From Hydractinia symbiolongicarpus (lineage: Eukaryota > Cnidaria > Hydrozoa > Anthoathecata > Hydractiniidae), in assembly GCF_029227915.1 (NCBI RefSeq), contig NC_079887.1, positions 20,641,650 through 20,705,649 of the forward strand: DNA of 64,000 nt, given 5' to 3'. Shown here one piece after another: positions 26,175-37,289 of the stretch; the stretch's first letter is position 1, and each line of letters begins with the position of its first letter. A program made the translations under genes and the position numbers. Under the pieces are notes generated by a model. The model saw only the letters and a program-made list of their open reading frames with translations. It ran no database searches and was not told the origin of the DNA.

Positions 26175-27242
26175 CAGTCGACTTTCGATATCTCGAACTC
26201 TCAGGGGGGACCGACAAAGAGAATTTCGAAATATCAAAAATGCAAGATAAAGGATTATCGAAATATCGAGCGGCGAAGGTTTTTCAAGTTCGAGACACCT
26301 GTTCTTGTTAATGAAAGTTTACGTTCTTGATTTGATTGTTTATCCGAAAAGGAGGAACAAATAAAAAGACAGGATATGTGGATAATATATATATTTGTTG
26401 TTAAAAAAAGCAGTGTAACATTTCTCAGCCAACGTTTTTACCACAAGCATGGTAGCCATTTTTAAAATGAGAAGGATTAAAAAAATCCGAAATTGTAAAC
26501 GTCTCTTTTATGTATCAATCGCATTTTTATAAAATTGAATATTTTTGCTCGAAAAATAAGGGAGAACTTCGAGATAAAGTAATAAGCTGAAGGGACCGGA
26601 AAAATAGATCGACAAAGCGAGAGATAATCAAGAGATAATCATAACGGAGTTCAAAATACCTTATTCCATGAAATTAACGAGTCAAGAAATTAACGCGAAT
26701 CAAATTAACAGTCATGAAATTAATGCGGTTCAATAAAATTATTTTCTAAAAGGCAATTAATTCATGAGGTTGAGAAAGGTTCGTTTCAAAAATGCATTTA
26801 ATTAACGCGAATTTGAGAATTTGCAACATCACACAAAGCAAAAATTACAGCAGCAGTCGAATCCACGGTGGTGAAGCGGGCTCAGGCGGTTTGGAAGTCG
26901 AAATAAATGTTTTTTGTTGTTTGGAAGGATAATGTTAAAATTTTTTAGATAATTTTCCACTTGGATCAGAGTATGAAGATGATACAAAAGCTTTTTTAAA
27001 AAAGATCGCTGAAAAAAAACCGTTCAGCTATCTCCGATGAAAATTTGTGCTTTAGGCTTTTATATATCATAAGAAAGTCATCAAAGTAACAGTATTTTAA
27101 TTAACAAGTCATGAAATTAACAATCTTTAAATTAACAATTTTTTTGCCTACAAGAGATTGTTATGACTAAAGGGACCAGAAAAAAAGTTCAAGAAAGTAA
27201 GAGTTAGAGGTAACGAGATATTTGAGATATCAAGCACGAGTG
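26175..27242. mobile_element. Pogo/Tigger-like non-autonomous element, TA-flanked
   Basis: The left end CAGTCGACTTTCGATATCTC and the right end (CAAGCACGAGTG on the plus strand) form imperfect inverted ends, each flanked by TA at 26173-26174 and 27243-27244. Both ends are followed inward by a GGGACC motif. No transposase frame remains. A further end-like block near 26570-26640 and runs of ATTAACGCG/AAATTAAC from about 26650 to 27150 suggest a second, nested element. Confidence 0.55.
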
Positions 27243-27542
27243 TAGTTTTGATATTTATTGATTGATTACGTTATTAAATAAACCTTTAAATTCGGATTAC
27301 GTAATAGCTGTTTATCGAAAGTGTATGCTCATTATTTAAATCAGTATTACATCATAAAAGAAATTATTAGTTAAAAAAATTAAGTCTGTGCTTATTAACT
27401 ACACCATCAAAATATATATCCGTAATTTTTAACTCCCTAATAACAAATGCTACGCCATTTTATCTATAAATATAAATCCAAAAAAAAAAAAAAATTACAA
27501 TTTCGATGCAGTTGTAAGGAGCAGTAACATTAAAAAGTCACT

Positions 27543-27572
27543 TCAATTTATTTATTTATTTATTTATACATT
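27543..27572 (-). terminator. Candidate polyadenylation signals for the 27.7-kb GPCR
   Basis: A TTTA simple repeat on the plus strand gives several overlapping AATAAA hexamers on the minus strand, about 130-160 nt beyond the GPCR stop. They are plausible polyadenylation signals, but the repeat may be coincidental. Confidence 0.35.
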
Positions 27573-27702
27573 TAATGATTCATTTCTTTGCTGATTCGTT
27601 AAATGGAAATCTTTGTAAAGTAAAAAGTAAAAAGCCTGTTTTGGATTCAATTGGACGCACCTTGCTTTCAATCATTCCTTCATCTCAATTTCTTCATCTC
27701 AA

Positions 27703-28716
27703 CTACTTCATCTCAATTTCTTCATTTCTGCGAAATCTTTTAGTCGTATTTTGACTAACTGTTTTTGAAAACATCATTTTGATGAACACATCTCGAATTT
27801 TTCGATTGTTAAAGGAATACAAACACGCGTTGCTGATCGAATTGACATACAACAGAAAAAATGTGGAATAAACTTCCAGCAAATACAATGTGGATCTTTC
27901 TTCACAATGCTCATGCAATGCAGCATCAAAAGATCGCAGCAATGAGAACACTATATAAGCTGGATACGTGATAAGCAAACTCATCAATATTATTGATACA
28001 GTACGAGTCATTCTTTTATCATACGCTACTTTCGGTCTGCTTCCTTTTCTTCCGCCAATTTTATCTTGTTCAATGAAAGTCTCAGCTCGGATGCGTGATC
28101 GTTTTCTTCTCACGCTTGAGATTGTTTTTACGTACAGCAGTAAAATACAGCACGCAACAAGTAAATTTCCACATAGTACTATACTTTGAAAGTAGCAAAA
28201 TGTGTTTGTCATCGCGGATATCACCACTCCAATTGTCATTGACATTGATAAACAAACTGCTGACACAATAAACAAGTTAGTTCTTTTAACTCCACTAGAA
28301 TTAAGCTGAGTAATGGATACCCGCATTGTTGAGAAGCGATCCGCAGATATGCAAAAGATCAACAATGCTGATAAATTCAGTAAAAAGTATGCAGATAGCA
28401 TAATATACCACGACAGTGCGCAATTTTCTTTTACCTTCCATGAATCCGCGAAAAAATACACGAGAAGAGGCTGTAAAAAGAATCCAGTGCAAAAATCTGT
28501 TGATGCTAGCGCCAGAATATAGCGTGGAAATTTCGATCTGTATTCTTTTGTTTTAATTAGCGCAAATATTAAAAAACCATTAAATGCTAACGTAACTGGA
28601 GTTATGGCTACATATAGTATTACAAACGTCATACGCTCATTGTAAGTCAAGTCTATCGCCGATGGTAATGGACTACTGCATTCTGATTGGTTAATAAAAC
28701 GACCGCTCATGTTCAT
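27703..28716 (-). CDS. Rhodopsin-like (class A) GPCR, single exon
   Basis: A 337-residue seven-transmembrane receptor, probably at the plasma membrane and signalling through G proteins; ligand unknown. Visible landmarks: N-glycosylation sites at N2 and N9; TM1 with the conserved Asn at N46 (FNGF); TM2 LALASTD with D74; the TM3 cysteine C99, next to TM3; ADRF at 125-128 in place of D/E-R-Y; a basic third loop (RRKRSRIR, residues 203-210); TM6 with P252; and N296-ACLY in place of NPxxY. The length is typical of class A receptors. Large families of intronless divergent class A receptors are known from cnidarians, and this looks like one; the subfamily cannot be named. The start is the first ATG; a second Met lies two residues in. 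Confidence 0.85.
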   Translation of the reverse strand: MNMSGRFINQSECSSPLPSAIDLTYNERMTFVILYVAITPVTLAFNGFLIFALIKTKEYRSKFPRYILALASTDFCTGFFLQPLLVYFFADSWKVKENCALSWYIMLSAYFLLNLSALLIFCISADRFSTMRVSITQLNSSGVKRTNLFIVSAVCLSMSMTIGVVISAMTNTFCYFQSIVLCGNLLVACCILLLYVKTISSVRRKRSRIRAETFIEQDKIGGRKGSRPKVAYDKRMTRTVSIILMSLLITYPAYIVFSLLRSFDAALHEHCEERSTLYLLEVYSTFFLLYVNSISNACLYSFNNRKIRDVFIKMMFSKTVSQNTTKRFRRNEEIEMK

Positions 28717-30275
28717 AGTTTAGAAGTTTACTGCCTTTTTACGCTTTATCTTTTAATCTTTCCGTTACTTTTTTTTCTTTACGTTTTTTCTTTCCATATT
28801 TAAAACGGTTGATTTTTTTTTTTAATTTTTTAAGCAAAGTGAATATTTGAATAAACAATTTGAATGAATGGGAGACTCGCTTCAAAATTAGTTCTAGTTG
28901 CACCTGACTTTTGCTTTATTTTGTTCTTCTCCACCTATTTCGATTCTCTTTTGCAATATTTGAAATGTTAATAAGAGCACATATTATTGCATGGTAAAAA
29001 AAGTTTGTGTTCTCGTCTACAGATCCCACACGAGCTTAGGGAGGGGGTGGTTGGTGAACCAAACTCGTCCCCAGCGCCGACAAAAGGCGCTGGTGACGAG
29101 TTGGGGGCGAACATTATATACGACAGGTTGCTTCTTGAAAGCAAGTCCGGAGCATCATTTGTTTGTATATTAAACGACTATTTTTATTACTTCTAGTACC
29201 ACCCAGGAAAAACATCATGCTCGACCCCAAAACTCTTTGAGATAAACCCGAAAGTTTCTTTCGAAGTTTTAATCTCAAAGAGCTCTGGGGGCGAGAATTG
29301 AAAAACCTATCACATCTGAGAAAACATTGCCAGCTTCCAAACTCGTTCCCAGGACCTTTTTAGGGGGGAAAACTTTGTATATCCCTTTTTCGTATCCTCC
29401 ATTCTGGGATTTCTGGAAAGATACCGGATGTCCTTTGGGATGAACCTTATTCGTTGTCTCTCATTTATTTTATTTTTGTTTTTCTGTCTTTAGAAGAAAA
29501 ATTCAAAAGAAGTTAGAAACAAGGTTGAGGTTCTTTACGAGGAATGTGGCCTTTCACTAATAAGTTTCGGCTTTTTCGAAGCGAATGACGAGTTGTTGTT
29601 TGATTTTTTCTCACAGTTACTTCAGACACCCCCCTCTTGGAATGTTTTAGAGAAACCACTACCCGGGTCTTGCAAAATTATGCGTGCAAAAACTTCAATT
29701 AGGACTTTTTGTTGGTATACTCCTGAAAACGCTTTTCTCCACGCAAAGCGAGCCTCGATCCCAGAACCTATAGCATTTGTTGATATGAGAATGAAACACG
29801 TACGAACTCGTACGACGCGTTTCATCCCTTACTCATATCAAAAACGCTACAGGCTCTGGGATCGTTGGTAATAAAAAAACACATTGTGGATTGAAATTAA
29901 TGCATTTCTTAAAATGGGTGCGGCCAATATTTTCAAAAACGATCCGTAATTGTTCCTGAGAGAAAACCTTCTCGGTGTCGTCCGAGAGAGATAGTCAGAA
30001 AGGTAAAAAGAACCCTAGGGACGAGATTGGTGCCCGCCGCTGACCTTTTTGGCTGGTTCATTTTTTTTTCTCATTTTTTATGCGAAGTCAACACGGCACT
30101 AAATCTGCATGGCGGCAGAACAGGTTTGTTTAGGATAAGAATGGTCTGTTATTTTATTCCATTCCTTCCTACGTACCTTTTTTATGCAAACTCTGTGTCA
30201 ATTCAGATAGATAAGTCTTTAAACAATGCACAGTTCCTGATTTACCTGATTCTTTAAATTAGCTAGCTAGCTAGC
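28717..30275. other. Intergenic region with small foldbacks
   Basis: The upstream flank of the GPCR at 27703-28716 lies at the left edge. Two inverted repeats stand out: 29062-29102 (17-bp arms around a short loop, containing AACTCGTCCCCAGCGCC) and 29756-29864 (imperfect arms ending CGATCCCAGA and TCTGGGATCG). Frames at 28987-29196 and 29593-29871 overlap these foldbacks and are therefore unlikely to be genes. Confidence 0.45.
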
Positions 30276-30640
30276 TATGGCGCCGTAGATTAGTGGTTAT
30301 AGTTCTCGTACTCTGTGCGGGAGACCCAAGCCGTGTGAGGGAAATTGGGAAGATGGCACACTGTGTGGGCCGTTGGATGTTGCCGGGAGTTGTCTAGTAG
30401 AGCGCGGGCTCTAATTGGGTCTGCGTAGCTCAAAACGAGCATTAAATACTCTAGGACTCTCCATCTACGCCATGGCCCCTCCTGGAAATAATAGACAGGG
30501 TATATCCCTCGATATTTGTAAGGCTAGCCATGTAAAATATGCACATCTATCTATCTCTAGCGACACTGTTCTTAGCGTAGGTAGAGGGTGGCTACCGCGC
30601 CACTGTGAATGGTCCGTTGTATATAGCTAGTGGCTCAAAG
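30276..30640 (+). mobile_element. Possible tRNA-derived SINE
   Basis: The segment starts GGCGCCGTAGATTAGTGGTT, resembling a tRNA 5' part with an A-box-like TAGATTAGTGG and an anticodon-arm-like CTCGTACTCTGTGCGGGAG. A clear B box is missing. The rest is markedly more GC-rich than its surroundings (for example GGTAGAGGGTGGCTACCGCG near 30580), as expected of a foreign insert. The right border is a guess. Confidence 0.35.
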
Positions 30641-30789
30641 TAAGCTTAGCTTAAATGATGGGGAGACAATAAGCATATAATATTTTTTTGTCATTCCAGC
30701 TTTTCCGACTCAGTATATCAAAAATTTCGATCAAAAAATAGGGTCGGTCGGGTGATTCTAACACAAAATATTTGTGACGTTCACCATAA

Positions 30790-31429
30790 CAGTCAGGGAT
30801 AACGGCAAATTAGGCTATCACGACAAATTAGGCTAGTAGCTTAGTTAGGAGATTTTTCATAGACTATTTCGGCGAGTATCTCCTATTTAGGCGATTTGCT
30901 ATCTTCTTTTATGATTATCTCGAAAACCACGTTTGGTCGCACCATCTTCTTTCGGAGCTTTGTTGCTCATTACATCATCTTTGTTCGAGCAAAATTTTTT
31001 ATAGTTTGCTTCACTGGACTAAAAATTATACGTCAAAAGTCTTTGGATCGGCTAATTAGACGAGAAATAGTCTATTTAGGCTATGTGCCACCATGTTGAA
31101 AATATGCACACAGGAAATTTAGCCTTTTTTCAGAAGCAACTGTGGCCGTAAAACAAAGAAGCCGTAACACAGCGCATGCGTTCTTAATCAAAACAAGCTA
31201 AACGCTATATCTTCTAACAGCGCAAATAATAAAGAAAAATATATTTGGACCATCAAAAGGGGGTTCTATAGAATGTTTTTAGCTAATAAAATCATTGCGA
31301 TTATGCAACAGAACAGCGATAGGCAGCAAAAACCATGTTGATAGCCTAATTAAGAGAGATAAATCGCCTAAATAGGCTATCGTAGACTAATTAGACTATT
31401 ATAGCCTAATTTGCGGTTATCCCTGACTG
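30790..31429. mobile_element. 640-bp non-autonomous DNA element, 29-bp inverted ends, 5-bp target duplication
   Basis: The left end CAGTCAGGGATAACGGCAAA and the right end on the opposite strand match over 29 bp with one mismatch. The flanks are CATAA at 30785-30789 and CATAA at 31430-31434, a 5-bp direct repeat. Inside are repeated TTAGGCTAT-type motifs and no long frame. A 5-bp duplication is compatible with some hAT-type or Transib-type families; the superfamily is not decided. Confidence 0.8.
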
Positions 31430-31671
31430 CATAACTTTTGATCATATATATTGAAGATATGTAAAACACATGGCATAGCACAGTCCTCATGTTCAAGTGA
31501 AGAGCCTTTAAAGTGAGTTTAATCTTTATTACAAGCTAATTTGAACAGTAGAAAAATTCATTCTTTTCTTTTGGGCTTTTAACATTCCCTTGTTAAGCAA
31601 AGAATAAAAAAAATGAATTATATGTAGAAATTTAATAAATTGAACAGATTTTTAATCTAACAAATTGTGGA

Positions 31672-32827
31672 CAGTCCGGAAAATCCTCTTAATTAGGCTG
31701 TACAGCTTAATTTAGACGTCAGCTTAATTAGGATGTATGATAGCGTCTATTAGGCGTTTTACAGCATAGTTAGGATAAAAACTTATATTGTCAAAAACAC
31801 ACATTTAACTAAATTTTAGCATCTATCTAACTGAATAAATCCAAGATTTACCTGCATAATGAACATTTCCAATACATTTTTTTGTAGCACTCGGGAGATC
31901 TGCTTAATTTGACATTTTAAAAATGGCGGACTAAATAGGCTGTATTGTGTAACTAGGATGCAGTACAGTGTAAATAGACTATTGCTACGATAAACCATTG
32001 TTTCTATTCCGTATCTTCTGAGCCCAGGGTGCTGGAAATACCATTCTTTTTTTATAATGGCATGGTCAAACTGATGGTGAAAGAGCTGCAGCAGTGGTTC
32101 TGCTAAAATATAAATTTTTGAGAAATTGGGGAAAAACTTTTTTAATCTCATAATGTAGATGTATATATGTCACCTAATTAAGCTGTATGATACAGTGTAT
32201 TTAGGAAATCTCAAAATTAAGCTACAGTACTGTAAAAAGGTTTGTTACCATCATGTTTGTGTAACGAGCGTGGTGCACAGGAACCACGATAAAATCGTGG
32301 TCTTTATGTATAACAAACATTCAAACATTCTATCGTGGCCACCACGCTAATATTATTATCTCCACAAAGGATCCACGTTTTTATAGCCAGTATAATTTAA
32401 TTTTTTTTCTTTTCAAAAGTCTTTTTAGATCGCATTTTAAAAGTTTATAAACGATAAGCGGCGACAGAAATGTTTTTTTATATAGCATTTTGATTCACGA
32501 ACGATTAAAATCTATTATGTAGCTAGCTTTATGACAACAAATTAAAGTGTTAATTTATTTTTTTGCTGTTGGTTTTTGATTTAATTGATAAACTAATACG
32601 GTCTTTGTTGTTTTAAAATAGAAGTTATCTATTGTTGACACCATGGTGTAATGTTTAATTTTTGTTTGTGTAGTCCACGAAACATGATTGCGAGGTCCAC
32701 GATTGTTAAAAAATTACATCGTGGGCTATCGTGGTTCGTGCGGGACACGAAATAAACACGAACCACAATGTTAACAAACCTTTTGACAGTACTGTATGCA
32801 GCCTAATTAAGAGGATTTCCCTAACTG
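31672..32827. mobile_element. 1.16-kb related element with 5-bp target duplication and nested inverted repeat
   Basis: The ends CAGTCCGGAAAATCCTCTTA (left) and, inverted, CAGTTAGGGAAATCCTCTTA (right) match with a few changes and continue into TTAGGCTG. The flanks are GTGGA at 31667-31671 and GTGGA at 32828-32832. An inner inverted repeat bounds 32225-32795 (CAGTACTGT followed by AAAGGTTTGTTA) and encloses further short hairpins such as 32282-32301. No transposase frame. The shared TTAATTAGGCT motifs link it to the neighbour at 30790-31429. Confidence 0.7.
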
Positions 32828-32832
32828 GTGGA

Positions 32833-34075
32833 GTCCTAAATGGAAATCTAGAGTTTATTCTACTCATTTTAAACAAGGTCTTCTCTATCCAGATTAAACT
32901 ACCCGATGAAAAAAAGAAAGTTAATAGATTGTTTCCAGAATATTTGAAACGTAGAAAGCTCACATATAAATCTGACATGCAGCAAATTTGCTAAGATACT
33001 GCAATAATGACTGACAAAGGTTTTAATATCTCTTAAGAACTCTTAACTCATAATAATCACCTAAAGATTCCTCCTGGAAAAGAGGCAGTTATCCAATGTC
33101 TACAGGCTTCACTATGAAGAAAAATCATGCTGTGCGGTCAGTAGCATGCATAACTAATTTAACAATGTTTTGGTGTGTGATGTTCACACGTCAAGAAATG
33201 TTATGCCATATGGTTATATTTTTTTGTTACTTCTGTGTCATTATTTTTTCATGCCGAAGGCAAGTGGGAGACAATTAAACTTGTGAACTCCAAACACGAG
33301 AACTTAGCGTTCGAGCTAGCTACTCTCTCAGTCTTAACTTCTTTGTCTCTGAGAGCCAAAAATAATGTTCAAATGAAAATAACTGTTATATTGATCTTAT
33401 GTTAAATAATCTTTCTAAACACAAGTCAACTGTTTTACATTTCAAATGGCATAATTAAAAAAGCAGCTTTGTTCACTACGGGTTTAACATTGTTAATAAA
33501 TAAGCACCAGCAAGAAAGTTTCCCACCTTTTCATAAAAAAAATTTAAAAACAAAAAGCCACATGTGCATGAAATTTTCTGCATAACTTTTTGGATTTTAT
33601 TTTATTACCCACATGGTAATTTTAAAGATTTTTTACGCTATTCACTAGTATGACTAGGTTTATGTTTATAAAGTATAATATTATCTTTAAACTAAAAATT
33701 TTTTTATTCTTATTTTCGATTTATTCTTGAAACATTAAAATTTAAACAAAATTTTTTTTCGTTGTGGTGCAAACTTGAAGTAGGTTTGTGGTCTTTTACA
33801 TACACAGTCCTGTAGAGATTTGTCAAGAAAAATCACCATATTGATTTTGTTTTGTTTTGGACTAATGGATAGGTTCAGACCAGTTTTATTTTCTAACAAT
33901 AAATTAAAGTATATTTGGAAGTACTAGGTAGAAAAATGCTTATCAATAATATACTTTATTTAACTTTACATGTACGCGAGTTTTACGACCTCATGTAACG
34001 ATCTCATGTCTTCTTCCTAAAGAACCTTTACATATCTTTTGTGTACACATGAACTTAATTGCTTAATATTAAATA
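32833..34075. other. Intergenic AT-rich stretch
   Basis: No gene, RNA or clear repeat recognised. The open frames here (32731-32994, 33096-33278) have no domain and overlap element ends or low-complexity sequence. Confidence 0.4.
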
Positions 34076-36179
34076 CAGTACAGTCCAGATGTAAGCGTAC
34101 GCGTACGCTTAACTTGCAAAAATAATTGCTTTCATTAAAAAAAACAATAGGATAGCGAGTTCCTTTCAAATTGCGCAAAAATAATTGCTTCGTGTTAAAA
34201 ACAAAAGCATAGCAAGAAACATTGTTTAAAAAAAGTACTCTGCGCGAGAATAAATTAAACGCGAAAGCCATTGAATTTTTATTTTTTTTAACAACGAAAC
34301 TAATTATAGTAACGCGATTTTAATCTCGATTTATTTAAAAAACACAAGCTCTTTTAAAATACAACAAATCCAATGGTCTAAATATTTAAAAAAAACTAAT
34401 GCTACTTTAAAACTTTTAGTAATATTTCTTTATTGTCGAAACATATTTTTTAACATGCGAAACTTTTAAAAGTTCTTTTTATAAAAAGCAACGTTTAGCA
34501 ACGCAAACGAAAAAATCCTACGTTCGGGACTTTTCCTTTCGCGATAAGATTTCGAAAACAAATTAAATTTTAACACCGAAGAAAGAAAAAATCTAAAAAT
34601 ATAACTTTTGACGTTTTATAGTATCACGCTACATTTTATTGATAAAAACATTGTCTTTGTTTTTTCTAGCGCGCAACAGCTCTATCTCTTAAAAGATTTA
34701 AACAAAGCATCTCGCTATCTATTTAGTTTTCGCGCAAATCTTTTATTTTATAAAACTATCAAACAATGGCTCGCCGTGTCACATTGATAGAGTTGATAAC
34801 ATTTTAAATACTTAAAACACTATCTAACGAAGCTTTCCTATCGCCGTTCTTTGTTCTTTAACTTTCTAAAAAATCATTTCTAACACCCGTCTTCGATATT
34901 AAACTTTTAAAATGTGATATAGCGAAGCTTTTCTATCGCCGTTTTTTGTTTTTAAACTTTTAAAATGCGATCTAAAAAAACATTTCTATCGCCGCTTTTT
35001 GTTTTTAAACTTTTAAAATGCGATCTAAAAAAACTTTTCTATCGCCGCTTTTCGTTCTTAAATTTTGAAAAGCTGATCTAAAAAAACATTTCTATCGCCG
35101 TTTTTCGTTCTTAAACTTCTAAAACGCGATCTAAAATAGCTTTTCTATCAAAATTAAAGTTTCCATATTTGTTAAACTATAATAATTTCTATCGCTTAAA
35201 AGCTTTATTTAACCCGCGCAACAAACAAAGCATCTCGCTATCTATTTAGTTTTCACGCAAATCTTTTATTTTATAAAACTATCAAACAATGGCTCGCTGT
35301 GTCACATTGATAGAGTTAAAACATTTTAAATACTTAAAACACTATCTAACGAAGTTTCCTATCACCGTTCTTTGTTCTTTAACTTTCTAAAAAACATTTC
35401 TAACACCCGTCTTTGTTTTTAAACTTTTAAAATGTGATATAGCGAAGCTTTTCCATCGCCGTTTTTTGTTTTTAAACTTTTAAAATGCGATCTAAAAAAA
35501 CATTTCTATCGCCGTTTTTTGTTTTTAAACTTTTAAAATGCGATTTAAAAAAACATTTCCATCACTGCTTTTCGTTCTTAAATTTTGAAAAAGCGATCTA
35601 AAAAACATTTCTATCGCCATTTTTCGTTTTTAAACTTTTAAAATGCAATCTAAAAAAACTTTTCTATCGCCGCTTTTCGTTCTTAAATTTTGAAAAGCTG
35701 ATCTAAAAAAACATTTCTATCGCCGTTTTTCGTTCTTAAACTTCTAAAACGCGATCTAAAATAGCTTTTCTATCAAAATTAAAGTTTCCATATTTGTTAA
35801 ACTATAATAATTTCTATCGCTTAAAAGCTTTATTTAACCCGCGCAACAAACAATGCCTTCTCGCTAGTTTATTTAGTTTCCACGCAAAACTTTTGTTTTA
35901 TAAAAATATTAAACAATGGCTCTTCGTGTCACATTGATAGAGTTGATAACATTTGCAATTATGCTATTGGGAATAGTTATGTTAACACTATTTAACAATA
36001 GTTACGCGCAGTTATAATAAGCTATTTTTTCTTCAATAATCTTTTGTTTATTACGCGCAAATTAATGACTTACAAGACTCGCAAGATAATTAATAAGAAC
36101 AAAAGACAAACAACTACCGCCTCCGAGAAAAAGGTGTGAAACTTTAGCGTACGCGTACGCTTACATCTGGACTGTACTG
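34076..36179. mobile_element. 2.1-kb TA-flanked element with perfect 34-bp inverted ends and internal repeats
   Basis: The left end 34076-34109 (starting CAGTACAGTCCAGATGTAAG) and the right end 36146-36179 are perfect reverse complements over 34 bp. TA flanks at 34074-34075 and 36180-36181 give the TA duplication expected of Tc1/mariner/pogo-type elements. There is no transposase frame; the interior is tandemly repeated non-coding DNA, so it is non-autonomous. Identical ends suggest recent movement. Confidence 0.85.
34701..35970. repeat. Internal long tandem repeat of the 34.1-kb element
   Basis: Copy A (34701-35223) and copy B (35224 to about 35847) both begin AACAAAGCATCTCGC and end in the same AACCCGCGCAAC stretch. 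A partial third copy follows to about 35970. Within each copy a shorter unit of roughly 55-65 bp repeats (CATTTCTATCGCCG then TTTTAAACTTTTAAAATGCG). Copy B is longer because it carries more of the short units. Confidence 0.8.
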
Positions 36180-37289
36180 TATATTATTTTAGAAAAATGA
36201 ACAAACATAACACGTTATATATATTTATTAATTATATTTTTTCTAAAGTTTTATCATTTGGATAGAATCCAAACCATTTTGTATTTTTCTTTGAAATGCC
36301 GTTCCCATTTGTAATTTGAACACAACTAAAATTACATACAACAAATACTGTTTTCTTTAAATTTTTGTAGAGTAACTGTACACAGTCTTTTTGACATAAT
36401 ATTACATAGATACACTTAAACTTTTTCTGATATTGTGGATTTCTTTAGTTTTTGCTTTTTGTTATTGTAGATTTATTTAGTTTTCGCTTTTTGTTATTTG
36501 TAGCAGATTTGAAGAAAGTATATAGAGGTGTTTTCTAAATTAATTTTCTGGGACTGGTCAATTTTTGTCAACAGCATTATCAGCAACACTCTTTTGAGTA
36601 ACATAGGCAGGTGCTAAAAATTTGTACTATTGATATTATTGATAAATTTTTCTTTACTTTTTCCCAGTGATCTGTGACAAACATATTTTTTTCAAAATGA
36701 TAGCCATTGTGTGTATATACAAAAGCCATGCCACTTCTATTTTTTTGAGACTGCCAGTTGGCCTTGAATCTAAGAATAGTATGTATGGCAGTGTTTTAAT
36801 GCAACTGAGGTGCCATTGTAATTCACAATTTCATGTTAATAAGTTTTCTATTATTGTCATATAATATATTTCTGGACATCAAAACAGTCCTAGGTCCAAG
36901 TAGTTAGACATAGGACAGTTTTATGCCTTTACTAGTCAGACTAGACTCAATACTTCTGGCAAACAAAAAAATCCTAATAATAAACATGGCTTTTATTGCC
37001 AAAATTATGATGAAGTAGACAAACACCTGAAAATCCAATAAAAGTGATGACTGGAGTCAGTGAAATTCCTATAATAAGTTACCTAACAAATAAAAACTTT
37101 TTTTGTGGCTAAACAAAATTTTTAATGTGATTTTTCTCAGTTTTGTATTTTCAGACATAGCATAGTCTTTTTCTCCAGTGACGATATAGTCTCACATTTG
37201 AGTATGGACATTTAATTTCTATAAACTTACCACAGCACGCACACAATCCTTTAACATCAGAACTTACAGATAAAAACTAGTTTTTATCG

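Larger units (their letters stand above)
22147..27702. other. Intergenic, repeat-rich region upstream of the Ig receptor
   Basis: It holds the presumed promoter of the Ig receptor (22147 upward) and the 3' flank of the GPCR at 27703. No gene was recognised. A roughly 33-bp piece is duplicated near 23015-23045 and 23075-23110 (both contain GTGGCATTTTTT). Scattered GGGACGAG motifs and two foldback elements (25445-25800 and 26175-27242) occupy part of it. Short frames such as 22961-23185, 23732-23917 and 24148-24471 show no domain. Confidence 0.45.
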
